Of a DNA stretch of 64,000 nucleotides, positions 1 through 11,463 are shown one piece after another. How positions within the stretch are numbered: position 1 is the first letter of the stretch; every line of letters begins with the position of its first letter. Origin of the DNA: Camellia lanceoleosa (Eukaryota > Streptophyta > Magnoliopsida > Ericales > Theaceae); NCBI GenBank assembly GCA_025200525.1, contig CM045763.1, forward strand, positions 62,507,018 through 62,571,017, in the 5' to 3' direction. Under the pieces are notes generated by a model. The model was not told the origin of the DNA and searched no databases. It saw only the letters and a program-made list of their open reading frames with translations. A program made the translations under genes and the position numbers.

Positions 1-1250
1 TGCCTAGCTTTGTTTGACTTCATTTCAGAGTTTATTTGGGGTTTATTTAGCATGTTTTACCTCTGTCCCATGTTGGTTTGTTAGCCCCTCTCATGCTTAA
101 TACACTTGCTTTGTATCCCCTCATTTTGCCTAGAAATGTGTCATGGCTTTTGGTCACTATGCTCTCATGTTTTGGCTTTGCTTTGTGAAGTTCTTGGCCA
201 TATTTTGTCTTGTATAAGGTCTGTTGGCCACTGATTTGGACTTGTTTAGCATGTTTGATATAGTTACTTCGCATTTTAGCTTGTGAGCCTTGAGTGTATG
301 AGTCTCTAGCATGCTTAGCTTACCTTAGTTTCATGATTTGACATCATTGTAGATCATATTTCAGTCCCTAATCCATGCTTGTAGGCTTGCATTCATCATC
401 TCCTTCATGCTTTGAAGGGTTGTCCTCTTATGCCTTGGAAGTGGTCATTGTGCATGCCTGTGTTTAGATATTAGGCTGCCATATCAGTGGGGTTTTGAGG
501 GCCCTTTTGCATACTAGAACTCTATTTTGTATTGAAAAATTCATGCTATGTTTGCTTGGGATAGGTATTGAGTGATGCTCCCTTTTGGTGGCCTTGAATG
601 CCCTTGTTTTGGACTCATTCCTTGGCATGTTTTGACCATGATCTATGCATGCTTTAGTCTTGTTTTGGAGTCCCTTGGGACTGTTTTGGGTCATTTTGGT
701 CCTTTAAGGTTTGGTTGACTTGGCTTTGGTTTGACCCCTTTATCGGCTTTAAGTGTTGGTCATTGTTGCATGCCTTGCTTGCATGTTTTGTTTGATTTGG
801 CATTATCCTCTATTCATTTTCAGAGCTTAGCATGTTGGTTTAATGCCCATTTATATCGCCTTTAAGTATGCTTAGAGTTGCCCCCTTTCATGCTTAGGTG
901 TTGGACCTTGACGTGTGCACACTTGCATGCATCATTTGTGCTCTTGTACATCATTTTGGCCTCCGTTTATGGCAAGGTTGAGGTCTGCCATTTATGGTTT
1001 AAGTCCACCATTGCATGCTTATCATATGCTTCTTGCTTATTTGGCTCATTACATGTTGTCCCATGCTAGCCTTAGGGCATGTTTGTCCATGTTTGCATTA
1101 CATTTGCATCTCATATGATTAGCACTTTGCATACTTAACATGTTAGGTTGCATCACGTTTGACATGTTTTGCATCTTAGCCTCATGTTGCATAACTTGAA
1201 TCACAAGTGCATACATGCATTACATTGTTTGGTTTGGGGTGTCAAACCAA
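1..1250 (+). mobile_element. 3' internal tail of a large LTR retrotransposon
   Basis: The stretch is T-rich and built from recurring short words around gcatgctt, ttgcatg and ttggtttg, with no long reading frame. It runs directly into a purine-rich tract and then a TG...CA bounded long repeat, so I read it as the non-coding 3' internal region of an LTR retrotransposon whose coding part lies left of the window. Long, repetitive 3' tails are known in Tat/Ogre and Athila relatives. The short open frames here have no recognisable domain. Lineage is an inference; the upstream coding region would decide it. Confidence 0.45.
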
Positions 1251-1267
1251 ACTTGAGGGACGAGGGG
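1251..1267 (+). other. Polypurine tract of the left LTR retrotransposon
   Basis: A purine-rich run (acttgagggacgagggg) lies directly before the TG that opens the LTR-like repeat. This is the expected position of the plus-strand primer for reverse transcription and sets the strand of the element as +. Confidence 0.55.
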
Positions 1268-2982
1268 TGTTTGTACTTCGAGTGACAAAATACACCTCAA
1301 CCCTCGGTCACCGAGGCCCTTGACTTTGGCATGATAGGATCTTGGTCTTCATTTGTGTGTTGCATGCATTTTTACATTGAATTGCAAGCTTGGCTCCTTA
1401 GGCTATCACGCATCAAATGCACAATTGATAGCCCGAGGGTCAAGGGCCATACTCCCTTGAGTCCGTTACATGATTGGGAGAGTAGCCATGCATACACTTG
1501 CTTGAAATTCCATGCCATACACTGTCTGTCCTTGTTGCTGTCAAAAACCAGATTCTGCAGGGATTTTTGGCCGACCGGCAGTATAGAGTGCCGACCGGCC
1601 ATTGGTGAATGGCCGATGACTTCATCAGCAGCCGATGGATATTTTCAATGGCCGGTGGACATTTCCTCCAGCCGATGGTGTTCCACAGTGTTCAGGGGAT
1701 CTGTCCCAGAACTTTGGCAGTTTTCAGAGAAGCAAGGCAGTGAAAACAGAGGCAGTAGTGTTATAGCTATGGGTTTCCGGGCAAGATGGATCGAGCATGC
1801 ATCGTTCGCGCATCCCGAGACAGGGCTGGGGCCATCTCTATTCTGCATTTAATTTGTTTAAATTAGAGGGTCTATAATAATTAATTAGCTAAGATAAGTA
1901 ATTCATTATTCAGTCTGTATTATTCTTTTGGATCCTCCGAGTGAGGGCAATTGTGTAATAAGTGTGCGTGCGTGTATGTATGTCTTCCAATCCCCACATC
2001 TTTCTTGCCTTTTATTTACCCGCTTATGATGGTAGATTAGGGCATGTTTAAATTAGCATACCTTATGCTATGCATGCGTGCATCCATCCATTTGTTTTAC
2101 ATGCACCAGGCTCGGTACATCATGCTAACTGCACTTGTATTTCAAATTCCAAGTTGAATACTTGTTAATTGCAGCATTTCACATGCCATCTTTGGGATAG
2201 CCGAGCCTATTGTAGTTGCATCCTGCATACGTTGCATTAGCCACCTTAACATGAACTAGGATCATGCATATGATTACTAACTGGTTTCTGTTTTGGCTTG
2301 GAGTACTCTGTAAGTTCTTTCGCTTTAGCATCCTCACATGTGTGTGAATGTTGCCATGATAGTATAAATACCATGAGGCTAGCTGCTTATGTGATATAAC
2401 TGCTCGAATACCTGTGGATGGAGGTCAAATTACCTAAATTGGGATAATGCATTAAAACTGAGAGTTTTAAGCCCACTAGTTAGTGGCAAAACCATCTTTT
2501 CTAAAGCCCACTTGAAGGTGGCAAAATCTGCATTTTAGCCTACTTGCGAGTAGCAAACCATTTTCAAAACAAACATAAAATGTTTCGTTCCAATTTAGGC
2601 AATTTGGTTTATACTTGTTTGCTCTGCGCATAACATAGTAAATCTAGGCTAATAACTGGAATAAGAACACATAACGTTTTTCAAAATCGGATATCACGGT
2701 TAGTAGAGGCCAGTCTTCAGACCGGGCGATAGGGGGTGCTCATAGCTGACCTTCCCCGATCGTACCCAAGTTCTCGAGCCGAGGCAACTTTGGTGATGAC
2801 GGACACGTGGCCTTTTGGCACCGAGTCAGGGTTTCCTAAATTCCCCCATTAATAAAATATTTAGGTGGCAACTCTGTATTTGGCAAAGCAGTCCATGTTT
2901 GGCAATTCTTTTCAAAAATCTGTTTTCTCAAAAAACGATTTGCTAGATTCGGACTCTTTGGTTCAGATTTAGAACCGTGACA
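1268..2982 (+). mobile_element. Long terminal repeat (probable 3' LTR, 1.7 kb)
   Basis: The segment opens with TGTTTGTAC just after the polypurine tract and closes with ACCGTGACA, giving the TG...CA ends expected of an LTR. Near the 3' side it holds a word (aggtggcaactctg) of a kind common near plant gypsy LTR ends. The ~1.7 kb length fits Ty3/gypsy lineages. The partner LTR is outside the window, so ends and target duplication cannot be confirmed. No coding capacity is visible. Confidence 0.5.
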
Positions 2983-2993
2983 AATTGAGTCCG

Positions 2994-3034
2994 AACTGTA
3001 ACCCGTGAGTTCCCTCGCGGGCGTTGTTACAGTT
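2994..3034. repeat. Perfect 9-bp inverted repeat with GC-rich loop
   Basis: Arms AACTGTAAC (2994-3002) and GTTACAGTT (3026-3034) are exact reverse complements around a 23-base GC-rich loop that can pair further (ccg with cgg). It sits 11 bases after the LTR end. It may be a hairpin of the pre-insertion locus or of a neighbouring transposon end; function unknown. Confidence 0.5.
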
Positions 3035-3180
3035 ATATACGAAACATGGAACTTGACAATTGTTCAGAAGATTATGAAAATTGATAAATACAAGTCATGT
3101 AATTATCACATCTTGTTGAATGGGTTTGTTTGGCACATCTACTTATTACGAGAAAAACATTTTGGAAAAAGAAGTAAATA

Positions 3181-5728
3181 TTAGAAATATATGTGTCTAA
3201 CGTGATTCCTAAATTGGTTCTTTGCACATCTTCCTGTTATTGTTCCCCATGCGTTAACATCGACTACACTGAATTTGTTGCACTTTTTCCTCCCTAGAAA
3301 GCATCCGTTTCTTCTTGGGCCTTCCTGGTGGTCTCTTGACAATAGGTGGTTATATGACAAAATCTTCAGCATTGAATGGTGGTTTCTTGATGGTCGGAAT
3401 AGGGATTATGTTGTGTGCGTACAAAGATCAGTACTCTCCAACATGGTAGTACGAATTAACTAATTTGTACAGGTCTTTGTCGCTGTTACGAATGACAACC
3501 ACTGCGTGAGCACACGGGGAACCCTTTGATTTGCCACTAGAAACATGAGCATGTACGTCTCCCAATGTCAACCATTACTGATGGGAACGAGTGAACCTCG
3601 TAAACCTCATCGTTTGATTGACTTACAAGCCACGATCTACCTTTGTTGTGCGCTTTAACCAAACGAGCTTCCATTTTCGGGTAGACAACACCATGCCATG
3701 CTTCTGCCTTGCGTCTTCGCTTGGCCATCTGTCGCATAATTTGAGTTCGAATACTATCAATCATTTGAGTTATTGGGAGGTGTCTTGCATCCTGTATCCA
3801 CGAGTTGAATGACTCGACGGCATTTGAACTTATCTCGCTGTAACGTGAATCACTACAGGAATAAGCAAGAACATGGTATAAAAAAAAAAAAGTTGACAAC
3901 GTTAAAGAATGACAGCTTAGAGTAAACAGAACTTAAACATAATGTATATACAAATAATATGGATTAATAGTGTTTACCCAAAAAAAGCATTCGACCAATA
4001 CTCCGGTGGCAAATCCTTTAAGAATGCTGGTGTGACTTTGTGGCCAAATTTGATGAACTCTTTCAAACTATGGTTGAAAGCAGTCACCATTGGTGCATAT
4101 ACGCACAGTCGAAATTTAGCCAACAATCCAGATCGATATGAACTGTTTACATATCGCATTTTGTCTTGCAAGTTACGTTGCAAATGTTGTAAGTAGAATG
4201 CATGATGTGCAGTGGGAAATATGATGCGTATTGATTCCAACAATCCAGTATGTCAGTTCGATACGAACGTAAGTGTTTTATGGCCATCTACCACGTTCGC
4301 GAGATGTCCCAAAAATTAGGACCAATTGGCCATGTTCTCTGAATCAACGATTGCGATGGCTAAAGGGAACAGTCCTGTGATTCGTTTTGTATATGGGTTT
4401 AGGCAAAAAATATGACGAAAATGGCATGTGAATGTAATAAGGGCACACACTCCACCGTGTGACACATCACATGCAGAAAAAAAGCCCATGTGGTGCAAAA
4501 AACGGATATAGTGAAATGAAAAAAAATAACAAACCATAACAGTGTGGCGCAATTATGTAGTAATAAAACGTACCTTGGTTACCATCTTTTGCAGTGGCCG
4601 CTAGCAAGTTCTCCTTGAATTTCCCTTTGAGGAACGTCCCATAAAAAAAAAAAACAACGGCTGACAATGGTTGAACTCATCAATAGATGCTTTGAATGAT
4701 ATAAAATACCTTATGAAATGGTTGTATTGTTCATCGTAGTCAATGTTGATGTAACTTCCCTGGTTGTTATCCATAACTACGTTACTGTACCACTGTAATT
4801 GGTCAAATGAAATGGAGTGTGCACCGAAGATTTCCCTGCGAGCTTTTTCAACACCTAACCAAGCAACCCGGTAACTAACCTCTAATTCGTAATCTTTCTT
4901 CAAGTCGTACACAACATCAATAAGTCGTGTGAGTGGTTTTTCATGTACTCATTCAACGATTACATCAGACACTAAGTCAAAACCAACCTTCGGATTTTTG
5001 GGTGTCCGCACAGCCACAACACACGTGTGCTCGCTATTCCACTTACGAAGGTAAAAAAATCCATTGGCATTTAAGACACGTGCGTGTAAAGACCACATGC
5101 ACCCTTTAGATTCCCTCATCATGCATATCGCTGTAATCTGAACAGAATCATTCTTCACATATTTAAAATGAAACCCACACTCCACCGCATATTTGTGCAA
5201 AACAGTTCGGAATTCAGAAGAACCCCTCTCAAAACATTGACCAACATGTTGAATCCCACTAGCCGACATAGCAGACAAAAAAACCTTATCGACATGGGGA
5301 CAGAATTTGGCCAACAAATCTAGTTCATCATCCACATCCGACTCTTTGGACTTCCCGTTCATATGGCGCGTAACAGACTGTACATTACAAAGCAGACTGT
5401 CAATGTTTTATGCATCCTGGTCATCTTGTAACTGAATAACGACATCGTTGCATTATAGGTGGAAATACCGTGCAAGAGAGACCATGTTATCCATATCAAC
5501 ATCATTCTGTAATGTGAAGTTATTGTAATCTGGCATTTTGAAGAACAAACTCATAATCTCGAGTGTCAACCCACCAAATTTTTCATACACACAATTAACT
5601 AGATCATCAAAACGGAACAGGGCTTGCAAATTGATTGCGGCATTTGTATTACCGTAACAACAAACAAACATGGCATTTGTGTCCATGCGCTGCCATGGTA
5701 AACATAACATCAAATACCCATTGTACAA
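3181..5728 (-). pseudogene. MuDR-like (MULE) transposase, decayed
   Basis: Read on the minus strand, several frames together give the order of a plant MULE transposase. 5728-5453: PB1-like N-terminal segment (KFGGLTLEIMSLFFKMPDY). 5362-4949: MuDR DNA-binding domain, with the ECGFHFKYVKNDS and RKWNSEHTC signatures. 4912-4572: start of the catalytic core (SYRVAWLGVEKARREIFG; GSYINIDYDEQ). 4380-3974: rest of the core (IAIVDSENMANW; FPTAHHAFYLQHLQRNL). 3870-3537: ESFNSWIQDARHLPITQ and the SWIM-type zinc finger (RRTCSC; then PCAHA in another frame). Downstream to 3181 is a basic tail. Two intervals (about 4571-4390 and 3974-3870) interrupt the homology; the first has a gt donor, so introns or insertions are both possible. 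Frame changes and stops break the protein, so this copy is inactive. In the family this enzyme cuts and pastes terminal-inverted-repeat DNA in the nucleus. Confidence 0.85.
4601..4912 (-). pseudogene. MULE catalytic-core fragment with poly-T expansion
   Basis: This piece holds the part of the transposase core around the first catalytic aspartate. In relatives the motif reads like LDGTFLKGK. Here the codons before GTFLKGKF are replaced by a run of about 12 T on the coding strand (poly-A at about 4646-4657 on +), giving phenylalanines and a frame change, and the aspartate is lost. This is direct evidence that the copy cannot be catalytic. Confidence 0.6.
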
Positions 5729-6456
5729 TAAAATACATATCCCCTGTCACACACATGTGGTACCCCCCCACCAGTCCACATTGAATACACAAACCCCACG
5801 CATTAAACCCTCTCACTCTCCAACCCTTCGTTCTAAACCCAATACCATCGGGAAACAATAACACACGACCACGAATCAAAATGAAAAAACATCAAGCACC
5901 CATATTCAGCATATACCCCCCCAACATTAAAACATATCAAACTTCCTAACAATGGATACAACCCCCGACAAAATGTTCAACAATTCATATCAGTGTGGGG
6001 GAATGCAACCTCACATACTATAAACAACTGAATGGTACCAAGAACAAAACAAATCACTGTTGCAAGAAGAAAAGAACATACCTGCATAACACCAGCAATT
6101 CGGCGACTGAAAATGATGTCCTGCCTAAACGTCACACACGCAATGCAACAAAATAATCAGCACAAACTCCAAAACCCTAACCGCAAATATTGGAGACGTC
6201 TACCAATGTGGCATACGCGATCCCACCCAAAATGTCCCAAAAAAAGAAAGGGTATAATCGTCCACCATTCACTATCAAACTTAGAAAATAAGATCACATA
6301 GAACTAAAGATCTCCATTAGTATGACTTATTTGATCAACATTTCAAAAATGGAACTAATTGGTATGACTGTTTGTGAGGTAGGATTTATTGGTAAATATT
6401 CTTTTTATTTTTAGAAAATTTTAATATACGTCTCTTTAAAAAAGGTGTATTATACG
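5729..6456. other. MULE 5' flank, no gene seen
   Basis: C- and A-rich DNA upstream (minus-strand sense) of the MULE coding remnant. Short open frames show no domain. It probably includes the MULE leader and a terminal inverted repeat, but I could not find a convincing matching repeat on the other side near 3000-3180, where an LTR boundary lies close by. Confidence 0.35.
6452..6456. repeat. Left target-site duplication (atacg)
   Basis: Five bases before the 5' LTR; they match the five bases after the 3' LTR (atatg, 17875-17879) at four of five positions, consistent with a gypsy 5-bp duplication plus one C/T change. Confidence 0.5.
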
Positions 6457-6995
6457 TGTGAGTACATAATTTTTGAATGGCAACACGTGGCCGAGGTGGC
6501 ACCGAAGTGTCAACCGAGGTGCCACGTGTCCTGATCATGACGCCGAGGTGATCTCGGTTAGGCCAAGGTTATCTTCGAAGATACCGGAGTCCGGGAAAAG
6601 TGGATAAGGGACAAGAGTTCTAGAACGAGAGAAGGCTTCAGTTTGGATAAAGATAAAACTCTTAGAGAGTTTATCCCAATCCTACTGGGAGTCCAAGATT
6701 AGCAGTAATCTAAAGTCCATTGAAGCTAGGTTTCTATTGGGATTAGGTTTGTGATGATTATAAAAGAGAGGCACCCTTATGGGTCTAAGGTATGCTTTTT
6801 ATATTCTGAATTGTGAGTTAAGCACTTTTGCTATCTTTGAGAGATAACTGACTTGATCATCAGAGTGTCCCCGGGTGGACGAACCACCGCCGGAATCTCA
6901 TCTTCTTGTTATAAGTCATTTAGGCGTCATCTATTCTGCTAGTGTTCTCCAGCTGAATACTAATTTGGCAATGTGGTTAAAAATCTACTCACACA
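6457..6995 (+). repeat. 5' LTR of the Tat element
   Basis: 539 bp, TGTGAGTACA to CTCACACA. It contains a repeated accgaggtg/gccgaggtg motif near its start and a TATA-like tataaaagag at about 6760 that may be the promoter of genomic RNA. A gtccccgggtgg block follows at about 6865. Its partner is 17337-17874. Confidence 0.92.
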
Positions 6996-6997
6996 AT

Positions 6998-7016
6998 TTG
7001 GTGCCGTCTGTGGGAA
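6998..7016 (+). promoter_or_regulatory. Primer-binding site region
   Basis: ttggtgccgtctgtgggaa lies three bases after the 5' LTR. Many plant gypsy elements have a closely similar ttggcgccgtctgtgggaa block here, complementary to a tRNA 3' end. I do not assign the tRNA. Confidence 0.6.
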
Positions 7017-7030
7017 AGAAAGGAGAATAG

Positions 7031-8934
7031 ATGGCTAATAATAAACAAAAAGAGAAGATTAGGGACGACACTCCTACTGGGAGTGGGAAACCTATTGACC
7101 TTGACGTCGAAAAAGACAACTGTAACAAAGAGACTCGTGATAAGGATCACGGAAAAAAAGACGTCGGCAAGGAAGGCGGCGTAACAAAGAAACCAGACCG
7201 AGGTGGGTATTACAACGAGGACGACCTCCAGGTGTGGAAAGATAGATACCTATGGAGGGACGACGAGATGAAAGAACTGGCAAACAAATTGGCGAACCTA
7301 CAATCGGTCGTCAATTTCATGATGCAGAATAACGTTATGCAACCACCGTCCCCGTTACAAGATACGCCGATTCCAACGGCCAAATAAGATGCCTAGACAG
7401 GGGGCAGAGGACAATTCCTGCGACTCCTCAGTGCGATAGAACCAAGGAACACTCTCACCGGCCTTTAAGGAAGGTCGGGCGAGAAGAATCAAGAAGGAGA
7501 GATTCACGGAGGACGCATCGCACCAAGGAAGCTGACCCCAAAGAACATCGGCATGTTCAGGGGAAGGAGCTGTGTTTCGACGCAACTAATGGAGAGAGGT
7601 CCAAAAGGACTCACAACGATACTTGGAGTAGTACACCAAAAAGGCTGAAATCCGTTGATAATCGAGCTCCCGGACAGACCAAGGAGGATCTGAGGGGTTA
7701 CTTCCAGAGGAAGCAACAAGATGCCGAGGTAACCTCTCCGGTCAAGTCGAGAACACCGTTGCCGGTGGAGTTGGAAAAATTTGAGGCCCCGAAAAGGTTC
7801 AATATGCCGAGGTTACAGATATACGACAGTAAGTCAGACCTGAACTTTCACGTTCACTTGTACCTGAACTCAGTGGCGTTGTACACCGGGAACGAGCCGT
7901 TGTTTTGCAAGGTGTTCCCCTCATCCTTCAAAGAAATTGCATCAGACTGGTTTCACAAGTTACCGAAAGGAATTGTGAAAACCTGGAAAGGCTTGACTGA
8001 GATGTTTGTGGCCAGGTTTGTGACAAACAAACTACAGCCATTAAAGGTGGATGCCCTGATGGCTCTGAGAATTGGCGAGGACGAAAGCCTTAGAGCCTAT
8101 GCCAAAAGATATTACGAGGTATTCAACCGAATACCAAGATGCAACCAGGAGGTGGCGGTCGTATCTTTTAAGAACGGCCTGAAGGATGACTGCCTGCTTT
8201 GAAAGTCATTGGTAAGGACATTGCCAAAAAGTATAGAGGAACTCATGGCCAGGATAGAGAAGTATGCCATGGCCGAAGAGGACACGCCAGGGACAAAGGC
8301 GCCAAAACAAGAGAAGAAAAACGGCTCGCCGAAGCGAGGTCGAGGTGATAGAGGATATAACAAGCAAGAGACAGGACTGAAGGCCACACAAGCAGTCACT
8401 ACCATATTTCGGATTTCGATTTACAAAGTCCTAGAGAAGATCAGAAACCAACCATATTATAGGGCACCAAAGAAGGCTCCTGGCGAGTTTATGGGATGAA
8501 GCCTGGGAAAGCACTGTGCCTACCATAATGAGAATGGGCATCTGACTCAGGGGTGTAGGGCCCTAAAGGAACATCTAGAAGACCTAGTAAGACAAGGTCA
8601 TCTAAGGGACCTAGTAGACGAGACCAGGACAAGAGAAAAGCAAGCAAGACTGCCTCATGCACCGGCAGCATTGCCATCCCCAGCACCGCAACCGTAGGGA
8701 GGCGGACCTTGAGTGATTAATGTGATTCATTCGAAGGTCAATGAGAACGAAATTCGTGGGGAGACCCAAAGGGTAAAGCACTTGCAGCATGTGTACCAGA
8801 TCCGCCAAAAAAGACCTAGGGCAGACGAGTGCCAGGAACCAATGGTGTCCTTTACAGAAGATGATCTAGAGATGGTGCAGCATCCACACAACGATGCCTT
8901 GGTAGTAGCCCTCCATATTGGAAATGCTAAGTGA
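7031..8934 (+). pseudogene. gag polyprotein, interrupted
   Basis: Starts at ATG 7031, 35 bases after the LTR. The first 118 codons (to stop 7385-7387) are lysine/aspartate-rich with a possible short helix (MKELANKLANLQ). The gag core resumes in another frame at about 7400: FEAPKRFNMPRLQIYDS and SDWFHKLPKG at 7780-8000 match the plant Retrotrans_gag domain (capsid-like RNA packaging). A C-X2-H-X4-H-X4-C zinc knuckle (CAYHNENGHLTQGC) lies at 8516-8557. Stops at 8200-8202, 8497-8499 and about 8695-8712 interrupt the otherwise continuous frame. It would have formed the cytoplasmic particle. Confidence 0.85.
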
Positions 8935-8935
8935 A

Positions 8936-9180
8936 GCGCATCTTAATCGACTAGGGCAGCTCTTGTGACATCATGTATGTCAGATGTTACAGGGAGCTTA
9001 GCCTTCATCATGACGATCTGGAGCAATCCAATGGTCCTATGGCCTTTGGGAGCAATAAATTTGGAGGTGCAGACTGGCACCAAGAAGATTAAAACTGCGT
9101 TCACTGTAATTGATACTCTCTCACCTTATAATGCTATCCTGGGAAGGCCGTGGCTGCATGCAATGGGGGCTGTTCCCTCA
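8936..9180 (+). pseudogene. Retroviral-type aspartic protease domain
   Basis: ILID-x-GSSCDIMY at about 8941-8980 is the active-site motif, with a TAG stop in place of the residue after the catalytic aspartate. The C-terminal half (VIDTLSPYNAILGRPWLHAM, 9106-9165) is in a different frame, so at least one frame change lies between. In the intact family this domain cleaves Gag-Pol inside the particle. Confidence 0.8.
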
Positions 9181-9509
9181 ACATTGCACCAGCTGTTATG
9201 GTTCCCAACAGAGCATAGAATTAAGGAAGTCAGGGGAGATCAACTGCGGGCAAAGAATTGCTCCATGGCAGCAATGAAGTCTACCTGCAACACAAGAGAA
9301 GCTGAAACAACAGAGATCGAGGACGAGGACGTAAAAGTCCTGGATGACGTCAGCAAAGAGCCAGCCGAGAAGAGTGAGGAAGCCCTGAAGAAAATCCTTG
9401 TCCAGCAAGGAGATGAAGAATGCTTCTTCCTTCTCGGCTCGGGCTTGGCCATGGAAGAGGAAAAAAAGCTAAAGGCATTTTTGAGAGCAAATCTGGAGGT
9501 GTTTGCATG

Positions 9510-10430
9510 GACACCATACGAGATGCTTGGCATTGACCCCAAGGTCACTTTCCATAGATTGAATGTGGACAGGTCGGCCAAACCTGTAATCCAACGAGTA
9601 AGGAGGCCGACGTTAATGCATGTGGAGGCAGTAGAAGAGGAAGTAGATAGATTTCTGGAGGCTAGAGCCATTCGAGAGGTAAACTACCTGACATGGCTAT
9701 TAAACACAGTAGTGGTGAAGAAAAAGAATGGGAAGTGGAGAGTCTGTGTGAACTTCACCAGCCTGAACAAGGCTTGTCCCAAAGACAGCTTCCTATTACC
9801 CAAAATTGACCAATTGGAAGATTCCACTTTGGGGCATGGAAGAATAAGCTTCTTGGATGCCTACAAGGGGTACCATTAGATAGCCATGTACTCCCCAGAT
9901 GAGGAAAAGACTGCATTTATCACCCCAAAAGGGCTGTACTGCTACAGAGTGATGCCTTTTGGATTGAAAAATACAGGAGCAACTTACCAGAGACTGTTGA
10001 CAAAGATGTTCAAACACCTAATTAGCAAAATTATGGAGGTGTATATAGATGACATGGTCGTGAAGACCAAGGAACCTGAGGGTCATCTGAAAGATTTAAA
10101 AGCAGTCTTTGACATCTTTAGAACATATCGGCTTTGACTCAATGCATCGAAGTGTGCATTTGGAGTTGGGTCTGGTAAGCTCTTAGGATATTTGGTTACC
10201 AGAAGGGGCATTGAGGCTAGCTCGGATCAGATTAAGGCCATCTTAGAATTGAAGAGCCCAACATCGACAAAGCAAGTGCAGATATTGACTGGAAGGGCTG
10301 CAGCCCGTAATAGATTTATAAGCAGAAGCTTTGACAAGTGTAAACCTTTCTTCAGCTTAGTGAAGAAAGTTGCAGACTTCTTATGGACAGAAGAGTGCGA
10401 AGCCGCCTTGGCCGACTTGAAGAGTATTTG
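9510..10430 (+). pseudogene. Reverse transcriptase domain
   Basis: Motifs in order: AREVNYLTW-like entry segment, WRVCVNFTSLNKACPKD (about 9736-9786), SFLDAYKGYH followed by a TAG at 9877-9879 where relatives have Gln, YCYRVMPFGLKN (about 9940), and the catalytic YIDD box at 10042-10053. TGA at 10135-10137 interrupts LNASKCAFG. The connection domain follows. The two aspartates of YIDD are intact, so inactivation comes from stops, not from active-site loss. Confidence 0.92.
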
Positions 10431-10830
10431 ACCACAGCTCCAGTTCTTTCAAATCCAGTGCCTGGAGAGGAGCTGTTCTTATACTTGGTAGTGTCAGAGC
10501 ATGCAGTGAGTGCAGTAGTAGTCAGAGAAGAAAAAGGAGAGCAAATGACAGTCTACTACGTGAATAAAACCCTGGCGAATGCAGAGACCAGGTACTTATC
10601 CTTGGAGAAGTTAACACTAGTTTTAGTAATGGCTTCCAAGAAGCTGAATCATTACTTTCAAGCCCACAAAATTGTGGTGTTAACTAAACATCCTTTAAGG
10701 TCCTTATTGCAGCAAGGAGATCTGACAGGAAAAATAGCCAGATAGGCAGTGGCCTTGGGCCAATATGACCTGGAATTCAAACCCAGGACAACAATCAAAG
10801 GCCAAGTCTTAGCCGACTTTGTGGCCGAGT
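10431..10830 (+). pseudogene. RNase H domain of gypsy RT
   Basis: After a frame change near 10430 the RT-linked RNase H is readable: FLYLVVSEHAVSAVVVRE, YYVNKTLANAETRYLSLEKL and LRSLLQQGDLTGKIAR, then a TAG at 10743-10745 where relatives have Trp (KIAR-W-AVALGQYDLEF). It is followed by VLADFVAEF. The residues at the usual first aspartate position are degraded, as is common in Tat elements, where a second RNase H follows. Confidence 0.85.
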
Positions 10831-10969
10831 TCACACCAGACGCCGTCATACATCGGGCTCCGTTGAGCCGAGGTATACAACGTCCAAATGAGCAAGAAAA
10901 AACCCAGCGGAGGACAACAGAACAAAGGAACAAAGAGAAACTCAGGCCTTGCAGTATTTACATCGACGA

Positions 10970-11380
10970 CTCCTTCCGGTTGTTTGTTGATGGGAGTTCA
11001 AACCGACAAGGAGCGGGGGCAGGATTAGTACTAGTATTGCCAGATGGGCAAATACTGGAACAATCCATTCGTTTGGGGTTTAAGGCCTCAAACAATGAAG
11101 TAGAATATGAAGCACTAATCGCAGGGTTAAAGCTGGCAGCAGCCATGGAAGCCGATGAGGTAATAGTCTTCTATGACTCCCAACTTATAGTCAACCAGAC
11201 AACAGGTGAATATGTAGCCCGAGATGAAAGGATATTGGCCTATGCTAAAGGAAGTGGGCAGACTGGTAGCCTTATTTCAAAATTCTCAACTACAGCAGGT
11301 AAGCCGAGATGACAACAGCCATGCTGATGCTTTGGCCAACCTGGCTAGTGCAATAAAGCCTGGAGAGGCAAGAACTATAA
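10970..11380 (+). pseudogene. Second, archaeal-type RNase H domain
   Basis: FRLFVDGSSNRQGAGAG, NNEVEYEALIAGLKLA, VFYDSQLIVNQ and RDDNSHADALANLAS form a second full RNase H fold downstream of the RT-linked one. All four acidic positions are visible (D in VDGSS, E in EYEAL, D in YDSQL, D in HADAL). One frame change lies near 11270, between QLIVNQ and RDDNSHAD. An extra archaeal-type RNase H in this place is a hallmark of the plant Tat lineage. Confidence 0.88.
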
Positions 11381-11463
11381 TGGTTAACTACTTGTCAGGA
11401 CCAAGCATAGAACCACTGAGCACAGAGCGTGAAGCCATATGTGTGGCGATAGGACCAAGTTAG

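Noticed and set aside
878..1852. Open frames of 60-173 codons on both strands in the left retrotransposon tail and LTR
   Set aside because: No domain, low-complexity Cys/His/Leu content, overlapping frames on both strands; explained by the T-rich, stop-poor composition.
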